From the NCBI RefSeq assembly GCF_014635325.1, contig NZ_BMCT01000007.1:248001-312000 (forward strand): 64,000 nucleotides of DNA. The letters run 5' to 3'. Source of the DNA: Azorhizobium oxalatiphilum. GTDB lineage: Bacteria; Pseudomonadota; Alphaproteobacteria; Rhizobiales; Xanthobacteraceae. Below the pieces are notes generated by a model, which ran no database searches, had not been told where the DNA came from, and saw only the letters and a list, made by a program, of their open reading frames with translations. A program made the translations under genes and the position numbers. Positions 55,850 through 64,000 of the stretch are shown here, in pieces (position 1 is the first letter of the stretch; every line of letters starts with the position of its first letter).

Positions 55850-57661
55850 TCAGCCGTTGGGCAGGCGGACGACGAAGCGTGCGCCCAGCACCTTGGCCTC
55901 GCTCTCGCCGGCCTCGGCGGGAGCGGTGCGGTTCTCGGCCCAGATCTGCCCGGCATGGGCCTCGATGATCTGCCGCGAGATGGAGAGGCCGAGGCCGGAA
56001 TTCTGCCCGAAGCCCTGATGGGGGCGGTCGGTGTAGAAACGCTCGAAGATGCGGGAGAGGGCGTCCGGCTGGATGCCCGGCCCCTCGTCCTCGACGATGA
56101 TCTCCGCGCCGGTCTTGGTGCGGCGGCAGAGCACGCTCACCGTGCCGCCCTCCGGCGAGAAGGAGCGGGCGTTGGAGACGAGATTGTCCACCACCTGCCC
56201 GAGGCGCGAGGCGTGGCCGGCGAGGGTGAAGTCGGCGGGCGCGCCCTGCGCGCGCTCGAAGGCGAGGGTGACGTTGACGCCGTCATCCTCCTTGCGCACG
56301 TCCTGCGCCATGCCGACCACCATCTCCAGCAACTGCTTGAGATCGACGCTGGCCGCCTCCTGCCGCTGCAGCTCGGCGTCGAGCCGGCTGGCGTCGGAAA
56401 TGTCGGAGATCAGGCGGTCGAGGCGCTTCACATCGTGCTGGATCACCTCCATGAGGCGATTGCGCGAATTCTCCGTCTTGGCCAGCGGCAGCGTCTCCAC
56501 GGCCGAGCGCAGGGAGGTGAGCGGGTTCTTCAGCTCGTGCGAGACGTCGGCGGCGAAACTCTCGATGGCCTCGATGCGGTTGTAGAGCGAGGAGGTCATG
56601 TCGCGCAGGGCGCCGGACAGATGGCCGATCTCGTCGGCGCGGCCGGTGAAATCGGGGATCTCCACGCGGGTCTTGATGCGTCGACGCACGCGCTCGGCCG
56701 CATCCGCCAGCTTGCGCACGGGGTCGGCGATGGTGCCGGCCAGCAGCACCGAGAGCAGCACCATGACCACGGCGGCCACGAGGAACACGCGCACGATGAC
56801 GAAGCGCTCCGCCTCCACCGCCTCGTCGATCTCGCCGCCCTGGGTGGAGAGCAGCAGCACGCCGAGGATGGCGCGGAAGCGCTGGATGGGCACCGCCACG
56901 GACACCACCACCCGGCCGCGATCATCCACGCGCACGGCGCTGGCCTTCTGGCCGAGCGCGGCGGAGGCGACCTCGGGATAGTCGCGCCCGCTCTGGGGGC
57001 CGAGTTCCTTGTAGAGCGGCAGGTCGCCGCGTCCGACCCAGCCCTGCAGGCCGCGCCATGCACGCTCCAGCAGGCCCGGCGCGGGCTGGGTGGGCGGGGG
57101 CAGGTCGAAGCGTAGGATCTCGCCCTTGGAATAGAGCGAACGCGAGTCCAGCAGCATGATGCCGTCGCGGTCGTAGATGCGCGCGCGGGTGCGGGTCGGG
57201 CCCACGAGGCGGCGCAGCACCGGGGCCACGCGCTCGGGATTGATGGGGAATTCCAGCGGCGCGAACCCCTCTTCCGAGGGGCCGTAGCTCTCGCCCGCCT
57301 GCAATTCCAGCAGGCGTTCGGGGTCGATGGTGATGGCGTTGGTTTCCACCTGCGCGGAGGCGGCAATCGCACCGGCGATGATCTCGCCCTGCACCAGCAG
57401 GCTCTGCACGCGGGCGTCGATGAGGCCGGCGCGGAATTCGGACAGATAGAGGATGCCCGAGACGAGCGCGCACAGCCCCGCCAGATTGAGCAGGACGATG
57501 CGCCGCGTCAGGCTGGAGAAGCTCTTGAAGGCCACGAAGCGGCGCACCCGCCGCAAGGTGGCCAGGATCCCGAGGCCGCGCTTGGGGGTGGCTTCCGGCC
57601 CCTGGCCGGCATTGGGACGGTCAGGCCCCCGGCCGGCGATCTGTTCTGCGGCGTCGGTCAT
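55850..57661 (-). CDS. chvG: Sensor histidine kinase ChvG (ExoS)
   Basis: 603 residues. Helix 1 lies near residues 50-70 (RIVLLNLAGLCALVSGILYL), then a periplasmic sensor domain with SLYSKGEILRFDLPPP, then helix 2 near 280-300 (VRVFLVAAVVMVLLSVLLAG). A HAMP linker and a HisKA domain (FAADVSHELKNPLTSLRSAVETL) follow, then an ATPase domain (NLVSNARSFSPEGG, DEGPGIQPDALSRIFERFY, GLGLSISRQIIEAHAGQI). ChvG senses acid pH and envelope change in rhizobia and Agrobacterium and phosphorylates ChvI. The gene order chvI-chvG-hprK-IIA-ptsH is the conserved one. Confidence 0.92.
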   Translation of the reverse strand: MTDAAEQIAGRGPDRPNAGQGPEATPKRGLGILATLRRVRRFVAFKSFSSLTRRIVLLNLAGLCALVSGILYLSEFRAGLIDARVQSLLVQGEIIAGAIAASAQVETNAITIDPERLLELQAGESYGPSEEGFAPLEFPINPERVAPVLRRLVGPTRTRARIYDRDGIMLLDSRSLYSKGEILRFDLPPPTQPAPGLLERAWRGLQGWVGRGDLPLYKELGPQSGRDYPEVASAALGQKASAVRVDDRGRVVVSVAVPIQRFRAILGVLLLSTQGGEIDEAVEAERFVIVRVFLVAAVVMVLLSVLLAGTIADPVRKLADAAERVRRRIKTRVEIPDFTGRADEIGHLSGALRDMTSSLYNRIEAIESFAADVSHELKNPLTSLRSAVETLPLAKTENSRNRLMEVIQHDVKRLDRLISDISDASRLDAELQRQEAASVDLKQLLEMVVGMAQDVRKEDDGVNVTLAFERAQGAPADFTLAGHASRLGQVVDNLVSNARSFSPEGGTVSVLCRRTKTGAEIIVEDEGPGIQPDALSRIFERFYTDRPHQGFGQNSGLGLSISRQIIEAHAGQIWAENRTAPAEAGESEAKVLGARFVVRLPNG

Positions 57662-57750
57662 CAGATGAAGCGCACTCCGCGCTCGCTCCCAGGCTCTGTC
57701 AGAGAACGGTCAGCGGTCTGGACGGCGGTGCCATCCAGACCACGCGCGCC

Positions 57751-58452
57751 TCAGGTTTCCTTGAAGCGATAGCCGACGCCGTACAGCGTCTCGATCATCT
57801 CGAAATTGTCGTCGGCCGACTTGAACTTCTTGCGCAGCCGCTTGATGTGGCTGTCGATGGTGCGGTCGTCCACATAGACCTGGTCGTCATAGGCCGCGTC
57901 CATGAGGGCGTTGCGGCTCTTGACCACGCCGGGGCGCTGGGCGAGCGCCTGCAGGATCAGGAATTCCGTGACGGTGAGGACCACCGGCTCGTTCTTCCAG
58001 GTGCAGGTGTGGCGCTCGGGGTCCATGCGCAGCAGGCCGCGCTCCAGCACCTTGGCGCTGTCGGTCTCGCGCGGGACGGAGCCATCCTTGGCGCCGACGC
58101 GGCGCAGGACGGCCTTCACGCGTTCCACCAGCAGGCGCTGGGAGAAGGGCTTCTTGATGAAGTCGTCGGCGCCCATCTTGAGGCCGAAGAGTTCGTCGAT
58201 TTCCTCATCCTTGGAGGTGAGGAAGATGACCGGCATGTCGGTCTTCTGCCGCACACGGCGGAGCAGTTCCATGCCGTCCATGCGGGGCATCTTGATGTCG
58301 AAGATGGCGAGATCGGGCGGGTTGGACTTGAAACCGTCCAGCGCCGAGGCCCCATCCGTGTAGGTGTCGATGCGATAGCCTTCGGCTTCCAGAGCGATGG
58401 AAACGGAAGTCAGGATATTGCGGTCGTCATCGACGAGGGCGATCGTGGGCAT
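57751..58452 (-). CDS. chvI: Response regulator ChvI
   Basis: 233 residues, OmpR type. The receiver has the acidic pair in VDDDRNIL, the phospho-Asp in [22 protein letters not shown] and KKPF. The winged-helix C-terminus ends with [36 protein letters not shown], typical of ChvI. It is 89 bp before chvG in the operon. It controls acid response, exopolysaccharide and host interaction in relatives. Confidence 0.94.
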   Translation of the reverse strand: MPTIALVDDDRNILTSVSIALEAEGYRIDTYTDGASALDGFKSNPPDLAIFDIKMPRMDGMELLRRVRQKTDMPVIFLTSKDEEIDELFGLKMGADDFIKKPFSQRLLVERVKAVLRRVGAKDGSVPRETDSAKVLERGLLRMDPERHTCTWKNEPVVLTVTEFLILQALAQRPGVVKSRNALMDAAYDDQVYVDDRTIDSHIKRLRKKFKSADDNFEMIETLYGVGYRFKET

Positions 58453-58692
58453 GGCACCTCTTTCAGGCGTCGGTGTCGGTCAGGATCTCAGCCTCTGCGG
58501 TGAAGCCGGTTCGCGTGGCCGAAATGTGACACTGCGCCGATTTATACCTGCAAACTAGCTGGAAAAGCTTGAGTCGCCAAATGCCGCACATCTGCAAGGG
58601 TTCCAACGTGGCCGCTGCGCGCGGAGGTCATCTTGACAGCGCAGGGGGCGATCCCGAGACCCTGTGACCGCTTTCGGCGTCAGGAGGGGCTT

Positions 58693-59418
58693 ATGGGTGA
58701 GGCAGTAACACGCGCGACGGCATGGATCCGCCGCCTGATGCGGGAGGCGCGCTTCGCCACCCTCGCCACGCTGGAAGAGACTGGCGCTCCCTACGCCTCC
58801 CTCGCCGCCGTGGCCCCCGATGCGGACGGCACGCCTGGGCTTCTGGTCTCGACTCTGGCCCGCCACACCCAGAACCTCGCCCGTGATGCGCGCGCCTCGC
58901 TGCTGCTGGTTTCCGGCGGTGCGGACCCCATGGATTCGCCGCGCGCCAGCCTGCTGGGCAAGGTGGTGAAGGCCGAGAGCCCGGACCTGCGCCCGCGCTA
59001 TCTCGCCCGCCACCCCGGCGCCGCCCAGTATGCGGACTTCAAGGACTTCGCCTTCTACCGGCTGGAGATCGCGGAAGCGCATCTCGTGGAGGGCTTCGGC
59101 AAGGTGGTCACGCTGCCGGCCAAGGGGCTGCTGACCGACTGGAGCGGCGCGGAAGAGGTGCGCGAGAGCGTGGAGGGCGTCATCTCGCACATGAATTCCG
59201 ACCATGCGGACGCCATCACCCTTTACGCCACCCGCCTGCTGGGCGAGCCGGAGCGCGAGGGCGGGGACTGGCAGATGCTCGGCCTCGATCCCGAGGGCTG
59301 CGAGATCGCGCATGGGGAAAAGGTGCGACGTTTGGACTTCCCGCAGCGCGTAACCACGCGCACCGCAGTGCGGCAAGTCCTTGTGGAGCTTGTCTCGCAG
59401 GCGCGAGAGAAAATGTGA
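58693..59418 (+). CDS. HugZ-like pyridoxamine-phosphate-oxidase-fold protein with DUF2470 domain
   Basis: 241 residues from ATG 58693 with AGGAGG. Residues about 10-150 are a split-barrel flavin/heme-binding fold (REARFATLATLEETGAPYASLAAV, TLARHTQNLARDARASLLL). The C-terminal DUF2470 domain has VISHMNSDHADAITLYA, where the His residues could bind heme. Relatives include heme oxygenase HugZ, so heme or flavin use is possible but not proven. It is divergent from chvI and upstream of pckA. Confidence 0.85.
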   Translation: MGEAVTRATAWIRRLMREARFATLATLEETGAPYASLAAVAPDADGTPGLLVSTLARHTQNLARDARASLLLVSGGADPMDSPRASLLGKVVKAESPDLRPRYLARHPGAAQYADFKDFAFYRLEIAEAHLVEGFGKVVTLPAKGLLTDWSGAEEVRESVEGVISHMNSDHADAITLYATRLLGEPEREGGDWQMLGLDPEGCEIAHGEKVRRLDFPQRVTTRTAVRQVLVELVSQAREKM

Positions 59419-59654
59419 TGAATTTTCAAACGATTTGAGTGCGTTCAAAAGAATAGACACGCGCCTTCACATCGCCTCATCCTGCCTGTCCTTATGTTTT
59501 CGGGGGAGTCTGGCCCGGCGGAACGCCGCCGGGTTGAAGAACGTTCCCCTCTCATAAGGCGGAGCCAGCGCTTTGAGGCCTGAGGCCCATGCGATCTGCG
59601 CTTTGCAATCCCCACACGCGCCCATCATGCCGCGCGCTTTAAGGAGGCATACCC

Positions 59655-61268
59655 GTGATCGAGACCGGACACCGCAACCCGCAGCAAGGCGCTGAGACCT
59701 TCGGCCTGAAGAACCTTGCCGGGGTGAACTGGAATTTCACGGAGCCCCAGCTTTACGAGCACGCCATCGCCAAGGGCGAGGCGCAGCTTGCGGCCGGCGG
59801 GGCGCTGGCCGCCAATACCGGCGTGCACACCGGCCGCAGCCCGAAGGACAAGTTCGTGGTGCGCGATGCGGCCACGGATGGCGAGGTATGGTGGGACAAT
59901 AACGGCGCCATCACGCCCGAACAGTTCGAGACGCTCTATCAGGATTTCCTGAAAGAAGCCGAAGGCAAGACCCTGTTCGCGCAGGATCTCTACGGCGGCG
60001 CCGACCCGGCGCATCGCATCTCGGCTCGCGTCTATACGGAATATGCGTGGCACTCGCTGTTCATCCGCACCATGCTGCGCCGCCCCGAGCGCGCGGAGCT
60101 GGATGGCTTCGTCCCGCAGATGACCATCATCGACCTGCCCACCTTCAAGGCCGATCCGGCCCGGCACGGGGTGCGCTCGGACACCATCATCGCGGTGAAC
60201 TTCTCCAAGGGCATCGTGCTGATCGGCAACTCGTCCTATGCGGGCGAGATGAAGAAGTCGGTCTTCACCTTCCTCAACTATCTGCTGCCAGCCAAGGGCG
60301 TGATGCCCATGCACTGTTCGGCGAACGTCGGCAAGGATGGCGACGTGGCGCTGTTCTTCGGCCTCTCCGGCACCGGCAAGACCACGCTCTCCGCCGATCC
60401 CGCGCGCACGCTGCTGGGCGATGACGAGCACGGCTGGAGCAAGACCGGCGTCTTCAATTTCGAGGGCGGCTGCTACGCCAAGACCATCCGCCTCTCCAAG
60501 GAAGCCGAGCCGGAAATCTTCGCCGCCTCCGACCGCTTCGGCACCATTCTGGAGAACGTCATCCTCGATGAGGTGACGCGCGTTCCCGACTTTGATGACG
60601 GGCGGCTCACCGAGAACACCCGCTCGGCCTATCCGCTCGACTTCATCCCCAATGCCAGCCCCACCGGGCAGGCGGGCATTCCGAAGAATATCGTGATGCT
60701 GACGGCGGATGCCTTCGGCGTCATGCCGCCCATCGCCCGGCTGACGCCGGAGCAGGCCATGTATCACTTCCTCTCCGGCTACACCGCCAAGGTGGCGGGC
60801 ACGGAGAAGGGCGTGAAGGATCCGGAAGCCACCTTCTCCACCTGCTTCGGCGCGCCCTTCATGCCGCGCCATCCGTCCGTCTACGGCAATCTGCTGCGGG
60901 ACCTGATCGCCGAGCACAAGGTGGACTGCTGGCTGGTGAACACCGGCTGGACCGGCGGCAAGTTCGGCGTGGGCCGGCGCATGCCCATCAAGGTCACGCG
61001 CACGCTGCTCACGGCGGCGCTGGACGGCTCGCTGAAGGATGCGGCCTTCCGCACCGATCCCTATTTTGGCTTCTCGGTGCCGACCTCGGTGCCGGGGGTG
61101 GAGCCGCACATCCTCTATCCGTCGAAGACCTGGGCGGACAAGGCGGACTTCGACGCCACCGCGCGCAAGCTGGTGGCCATGTTCCAGGAGAACTTTTCGA
61201 AGTTCGAGAGCCACGTGGACGCCACCGTCCGTGCCGCCCAGCCACACGTCCGCATCGCGGCGGAGTGA
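59655..61268 (+). CDS. pckA: Phosphoenolpyruvate carboxykinase (ATP)
   Basis: 537 residues from GTG 59655 with AAGGAGG. The motifs are [16 protein letters not shown] (substrate Arg), the kinase-specific loop [19 protein letters not shown] and LLGDDEHGW (metal Asp). It turns oxaloacetate to phosphoenolpyruvate with ATP, the first step of gluconeogenesis from C4 acids. Its place near chvI is the rhizobial order. A terminator formed by a REP palindrome follows at 55 bp. Confidence 0.96.
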   Translation: MIETGHRNPQQGAETFGLKNLAGVNWNFTEPQLYEHAIAKGEAQLAAGGALAANTGVHTGRSPKDKFVVRDAATDGEVWWDNNGAITPEQFETLYQDFLKEAEGKTLFAQDLYGGADPAHRISARVYTEYAWHSLFIRTMLRRPERAELDGFVPQMTIIDLPTFKADPARHGVRSDTIIAVNFSKGIVLIGNSSYAGEMKKSVFTFLNYLLPAKGVMPMHCSANVGKDGDVALFFGLSGTGKTTLSADPARTLLGDDEHGWSKTGVFNFEGGCYAKTIRLSKEAEPEIFAASDRFGTILENVILDEVTRVPDFDDGRLTENTRSAYPLDFIPNASPTGQAGIPKNIVMLTADAFGVMPPIARLTPEQAMYHFLSGYTAKVAGTEKGVKDPEATFSTCFGAPFMPRHPSVYGNLLRDLIAEHKVDCWLVNTGWTGGKFGVGRRMPIKVTRTLLTAALDGSLKDAAFRTDPYFGFSVPTSVPGVEPHILYPSKTWADKADFDATARKLVAMFQENFSKFESHVDATVRAAQPHVRIAAE

Positions 61269-61322
61269 TATCTTCAAGGGGCGGGCGATCCTCGCTGTTG
61301 CCCGCGTCCACCTTCAGGTTTC

Positions 61323-61352
61323 ACCCTCTCCCGTGCGCGGGGGAGGGTTTTT
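61323..61352 (+). terminator. pckA terminator built from a REP palindrome
   Basis: ACCCTCTCCCG-TGCG-CGGGGGAGGGT is followed by TTTTT. The stem is the same CCCTCTCCC palindrome as the other repeats, so a REP copy seems to serve as the intrinsic terminator. Confidence 0.75.
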
Positions 61353-61410
61353 TGTGTGTGGGGGCCTGTCCGCGCTCTTCTTACCCAAGTTACCCAAGCT
61401 CTTCGATTTC

Positions 61411-61605
61411 CCCTCTCCCGCTTGCGGCAAAGCGGGCTTTGCTCGCTCTGGCACCTGCCCTCCGATTTCACCCTCTCCCGCTTGCGGGGGAGGGCAGGGA
61501 GCGGGCCGCCGCAGGCGGATGTCGCGGCCTAACTCTCTTGTTGTCCTTCTGAATTCCGGCGCGCCCGTGCCCCCTCCCTAGCCCTCCCCCGCAAGCGGGA
61601 GAGGG
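61411..61605. repeat. Cluster of three further REP palindromes
   Basis: A broken copy at about 61411-61437 (CCCTCTCCCGCTTGCGG, then AAAGCGGGC), a full copy at 61471-61494 and an inverted full copy at 61582-61605. The sequence CCCTCTCCCGCTTGCGGGGGAGGG is shared with 34297-34320. Confidence 0.7.
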
Positions 61606-61746
61606 GACCTGTCGTGCTGGTTGGGAGGCCGTGTCGGTTTCCGGGTGTTGGGGGCAGAAACGAGCCCGTGTCGCTGGGAGGAACCGGCAACCTCCATTCT
61701 CGTTGAAGGCGTGCCGCGCCATCGCGGTGCGCCCGAGACATCCCGC

Positions 61747-63015
61747 ATGTCCCATATCCCCGCCGATGCGTCCCTCATTCCCGAAGCTCCGGCGTCCCCG
61801 AAGGCCGGCTCCATCTCCGCCCTCGCGCGGCTGAACTTCTTCCTCGCCGATGTCCGCGACGGGCTCGGGCCCTTCCTCGGCATCTATCTGGTGGGGCTCG
61901 GCTGGCAGGCCGATGCCATCGGCACGGTGATGACTCTGGGCGGCCTTGCCGGCATGCTCGCCACCACCCCGCTCGGCATGCTGGCCGATGCCACCCGCGC
62001 CAAGCGCGCCATGGTGGCGGTGCCTGCGGTGCTCGTGGTGGCGGCCTCCATTGTCCTGCTGCTCAATCCGACACTGGTAACGGTCGCGGTCTCACAGGTG
62101 GCCACCGGCATCGCAGGCGCGGCCATCGGGCCGGCCATTGCGGGCCTCACCCTCGGCCTCGTGGGGCAGGCGGGGCTCACCCGGCAGCTCGGCCGCAACG
62201 AAGCCTGGAACCATGGCGGCAATTTCGCCGCCGCGGGTCTTGCCGGCCTGTTCGGCTATTTCTACGGGATCACTGCGGTCTTCGTGCTCATGAGCCTGAT
62301 GGCTGTGGGCTCGCTGCTCATGCTGGTCCGCATCCGCCCCCGCGACATCGATCATGATGCGGCACGCGGCCTCGATGCGGCGGAAGCGGGCGAGGGGCAC
62401 CCCGTGCCCGGCTTCACGACCCTGCTGCGCAACGGCCCGCTGCTGGTGCTGGCGGTGACGCTCGGCCTGTTCCATCTGGGCAATGCGGCCATGCTGCCGT
62501 TGCTGAGCCAGGCAGTGGCGACCTCGGGCGCGTTCGATCCGGCGGCCTATGCGGCGGGCACCGTGCTGGTGGCGCAGGCGACCATGATCCCCATGGCGCT
62601 GCTCGCCGCGCGGCTGGCGGAAACGCGCGGCTATGGTCTCGTGATGGTGCTGGCGCTGGTGGCCTTGCCGGTGCGTGGGCTGATCGCCGGCTTCTGGCCC
62701 GATCCGCTCGCCATGCTGCCCGTGCAGGTGCTGGACGGGGTGGGGGCGGGGCTGCTGGGCGTGGCGACGCCCGGCCTCGTGGCCCGCATCCTCAAGGGCA
62801 CGGGCCATGTGAATGCGGGGCTGGGGGCGGTGATGACCGTGCAGGGCATCGGCGCGGCGCTGAGCCCGGCCTTCGCCGGGCTGGTGGCGGCGCGCTTCGG
62901 CTATGCGCCCGCGTTTCTCTGCCTCGGCGGCGTGGCGGTGGCGGGTCTGGCCCTGTGGCTGGCCTGCCGACCGGTGGTGCGCGCCGCGTGCGAGGGAAGA
63001 GCCGTCAGCGGGTAG
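61747..63015 (+). CDS. Major facilitator superfamily transporter
   Basis: 422 residues from ATG 61747; the frame extends upstream into repeats, which I reject. About twelve membrane helices. The loop 2-3 motif is recognisable as GMLADATRAKRAMV (compare GxLaDrxGrkr). NEAWNHGGNFAAAGLAGLFGYFYG lies near helix 5. It is probably an exporter of a small molecule; the substrate cannot be told. Its stop overlaps the 3' end of the convergent small gene by 11 bp. Confidence 0.85.
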   Translation: MSHIPADASLIPEAPASPKAGSISALARLNFFLADVRDGLGPFLGIYLVGLGWQADAIGTVMTLGGLAGMLATTPLGMLADATRAKRAMVAVPAVLVVAASIVLLLNPTLVTVAVSQVATGIAGAAIGPAIAGLTLGLVGQAGLTRQLGRNEAWNHGGNFAAAGLAGLFGYFYGITAVFVLMSLMAVGSLLMLVRIRPRDIDHDAARGLDAAEAGEGHPVPGFTTLLRNGPLLVLAVTLGLFHLGNAAMLPLLSQAVATSGAFDPAAYAAGTVLVAQATMIPMALLAARLAETRGYGLVMVLALVALPVRGLIAGFWPDPLAMLPVQVLDGVGAGLLGVATPGLVARILKGTGHVNAGLGAVMTVQGIGAALSPAFAGLVAARFGYAPAFLCLGGVAVAGLALWLACRPVVRAACEGRAVSG

Positions 63016-63280
63016 CGGTGCAGCCGGTGTCGAAGTCGGTGGTGCCGTAATTGCCGGGCTCGAGGAAGCGCAGCGAGGTGGGCATGGGCCCGCCTGGACG
63101 GCGGCACAGCGTGGCAGAGGCAGTCTGCACGGGCGCGTCCATGGCCTTCTCGTAGGCGACGACGGAATCCACCGCCATGGTGCTTTCGGTGACGCCGGGC
63201 GCCGCGCGGCCGAGATCCCCGAAGATGGAGGCGCTGCCCGCAACGACCAGGGCGCCCAGAATTACAACGTCCAACCGCAT
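63005..63280 (-). CDS. Small exported or membrane-anchored protein, function unknown
   Basis: 91 residues from ATG 63280 (protein start MRLDVVILGALVVAGSASIFGD), which has a hydrophobic N-terminal signal or anchor. Two cysteines, CRRPGGPMP and DTGCTATR, could form a disulfide. The frame is open upstream but has no better start. I do not recognise a family. It converges on and overlaps the MFS gene by 11 bp. Confidence 0.55.
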   Translation of the reverse strand: MRLDVVILGALVVAGSASIFGDLGRAAPGVTESTMAVDSVVAYEKAMDAPVQTASATLCRRPGGPMPTSLRFLEPGNYGTTDFDTGCTATR

Positions 63281-63768
63281 CACACGCTCCGTCGGCCCCC
63301 CGATGAGTTTGTATACTGCATTGCAGCATACTGTATCGCGTCGCACAACGCGGCTCAGCTCATGGCTTTTTCGTTTGCCCTGTGCCGGGTGCAGGGCTTG
63401 GCCGTACAACCGGGGATGCATGCCGGTGCGTTGCAGCGTATGTTACCCGCGCGCCGCGCATTGTCGCGGCATGCTGGAACTGCTACAAAGCGTCATGACC
63501 CGCTCACCCGTCCATGTCCCGCATCTGCCGATGGCCGCTTTCTGCGCCTTCGGGCATTTCGCGCGTACGACCATGGACTTCGCCGACGTGCCGGATCACG
63601 TCCGCCTGCCGGGCCGCTTCTTCGGGCGCTTTACCTCGTCGGCCCTCGGCCGACTTTGAGGCTGCGTTCCGGGTGCGCCTTTGCGCCCTGTGTCTTCCTT
63701 TTCCCTCGTTCCGACTGATTGCCCCGGCCATTCTGCGCGCGGGGTCCGTGCTCCTTAGGACAAAACCC
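63281..63768. other. 488-bp leader region before leuC, no convincing gene
   Basis: A 62-codon ATG frame at 63471-63659 exists but lacks a Shine-Dalgarno sequence and family likeness. I found no run of leucine codons that would mark an attenuation peptide. The region must contain the leuC promoter. Confidence 0.4.
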
Positions 63769-64000
63769 ATGAACGCCCCCGCCAGCGGCCCCAAGACCCT
63801 GTACGACAAGATTTTCGACGACCACATCGTCTCCCGGCAGGAGGACGGCACCTGCCTGCTCTATATCGACCGCCATCTGGTGCATGAAGTGACCAGCCCG
63901 CAGGCCTTCGAGGGCCTGCGCGTGGCCGGCCGCAAGGTGCATGCGCCCACCAAGACGCTGGCGGTGGTGGACCACAACGTGCCCACCTCCGACCGCTCGC
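63769..64000 (+). CDS. leuC: 3-isopropylmalate dehydratase large subunit (cut by right edge)
   Basis: The first 77 residues only. The start ATG 63769 has AGGA ten bases before. [12 protein letters not shown], then [26 protein letters not shown] and [15 protein letters not shown] are the typical N-terminus of LeuC, an aconitase-family 4Fe-4S enzyme of leucine synthesis that changes 2- to 3-isopropylmalate. The cluster cysteines lie beyond the window. Confidence 0.94.
   Translation, partial: MNAPASGPKTLYDKIFDDHIVSRQEDGTCLLYIDRHLVHEVTSPQAFEGLRVAGRKVHAPTKTLAVVDHNVPTSDRS

Larger units (their letters stand above)
61269..61746. other. Repeat-filled gap between pckA and the MFS gene
   Basis: 478 bp with four REP palindromes and no credible gene. 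Open frames here read as low-complexity Pro/Ser/Arg protein produced by the repeats. Confidence 0.6.

Noticed and set aside
63471-63659. 62-codon ORF as a leuC leader peptide
   Set aside because: It has no leucine-codon run and no Shine-Dalgarno sequence, and it does not end in an attenuator-like hairpin with a T-run.

Overview
The window is a GC-rich stretch of a chromosome from an alphaproteobacterium of the order Hyphomicrobiales (Rhizobiales). The best guess is a Xanthobacteraceae-like methylotroph (Xanthobacter, Azorhizobium, Ancylobacter or a relative). The placement rests on three things: the rhizobial block of pckA, ChvI/ChvG, HprK, a PTS IIA protein and HPr at the right end; a lanthanide-type XoxF methanol dehydrogenase with PQQ genes; and dispersed palindromic elements of the kind common in these genomes. 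No phage, plasmid or insertion-sequence genes are visible.

Layout. 1-937: 3' part of a pxpC/kipA-type gene. 982-6847: sugar-acid or hydroxy-acid operon on the minus strand (TctC-TctB-TctA uptake, HpcH/HpaI aldolase, tartronate semialdehyde reductase) with a divergent LysR regulator. 6844-7083: 240-bp nested inverted-repeat element. 7122-8614: MarR regulator and a zinc-less reductase. 8973-12607: three-gene membrane-linked FAD sugar/polyol dehydrogenase (Tat-exported gamma subunit, GMC catalytic subunit with a 3Fe-4S cysteine motif, triheme cytochrome c). 12733-26945: a small membrane protein and a giant gene for a roughly 4,476-residue secreted repeat protein ending in a DUF4114-like domain. 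26990-27252: between the giant gene and ileS lies a candidate mini-transcription unit with a promoter, a 34-codon Cys/Gly-rich ORF and a terminator. 27440-30619: ileS (IleS2-like).

30937-52351 is a methanol/lanthanide island. It holds pqqBC; a glycosyltransferase; glutathione-dependent formaldehyde oxidation (frmA, gfa) with an AraC regulator; pqqA-pqqDE, where pqqA is only 26 codons; xoxFGJ; and a lanthanide-uptake cluster resembling the lut system (periplasmic binding protein, beta-propeller, cupredoxin-like protein, ABC ATPase and permease, a helical periplasmic protein, and a divergent TonB receptor). Together these genes would import lanthanide, make PQQ, oxidise methanol in the periplasm through XoxF to cytochrome XoxG, and clear formaldehyde through glutathione. 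No calcium-type mxaF is present in the window.

52533-64000: tRNA-Arg(ACG), an orphan sensor kinase, the HPr / IIA / HprK / ChvG / ChvI block, a HugZ-like protein, pckA, a cluster of palindromic repeats, an MFS transporter, a small secreted or anchored protein, and the 5' end of leuC.

The most novel-looking items are the giant protein with its leader-encoded Cys/Gly peptide, the 17-bp iteron array between pqqA and pqqD, and the 240-bp nested element whose terminal repeat overlaps the LysR stop codon.
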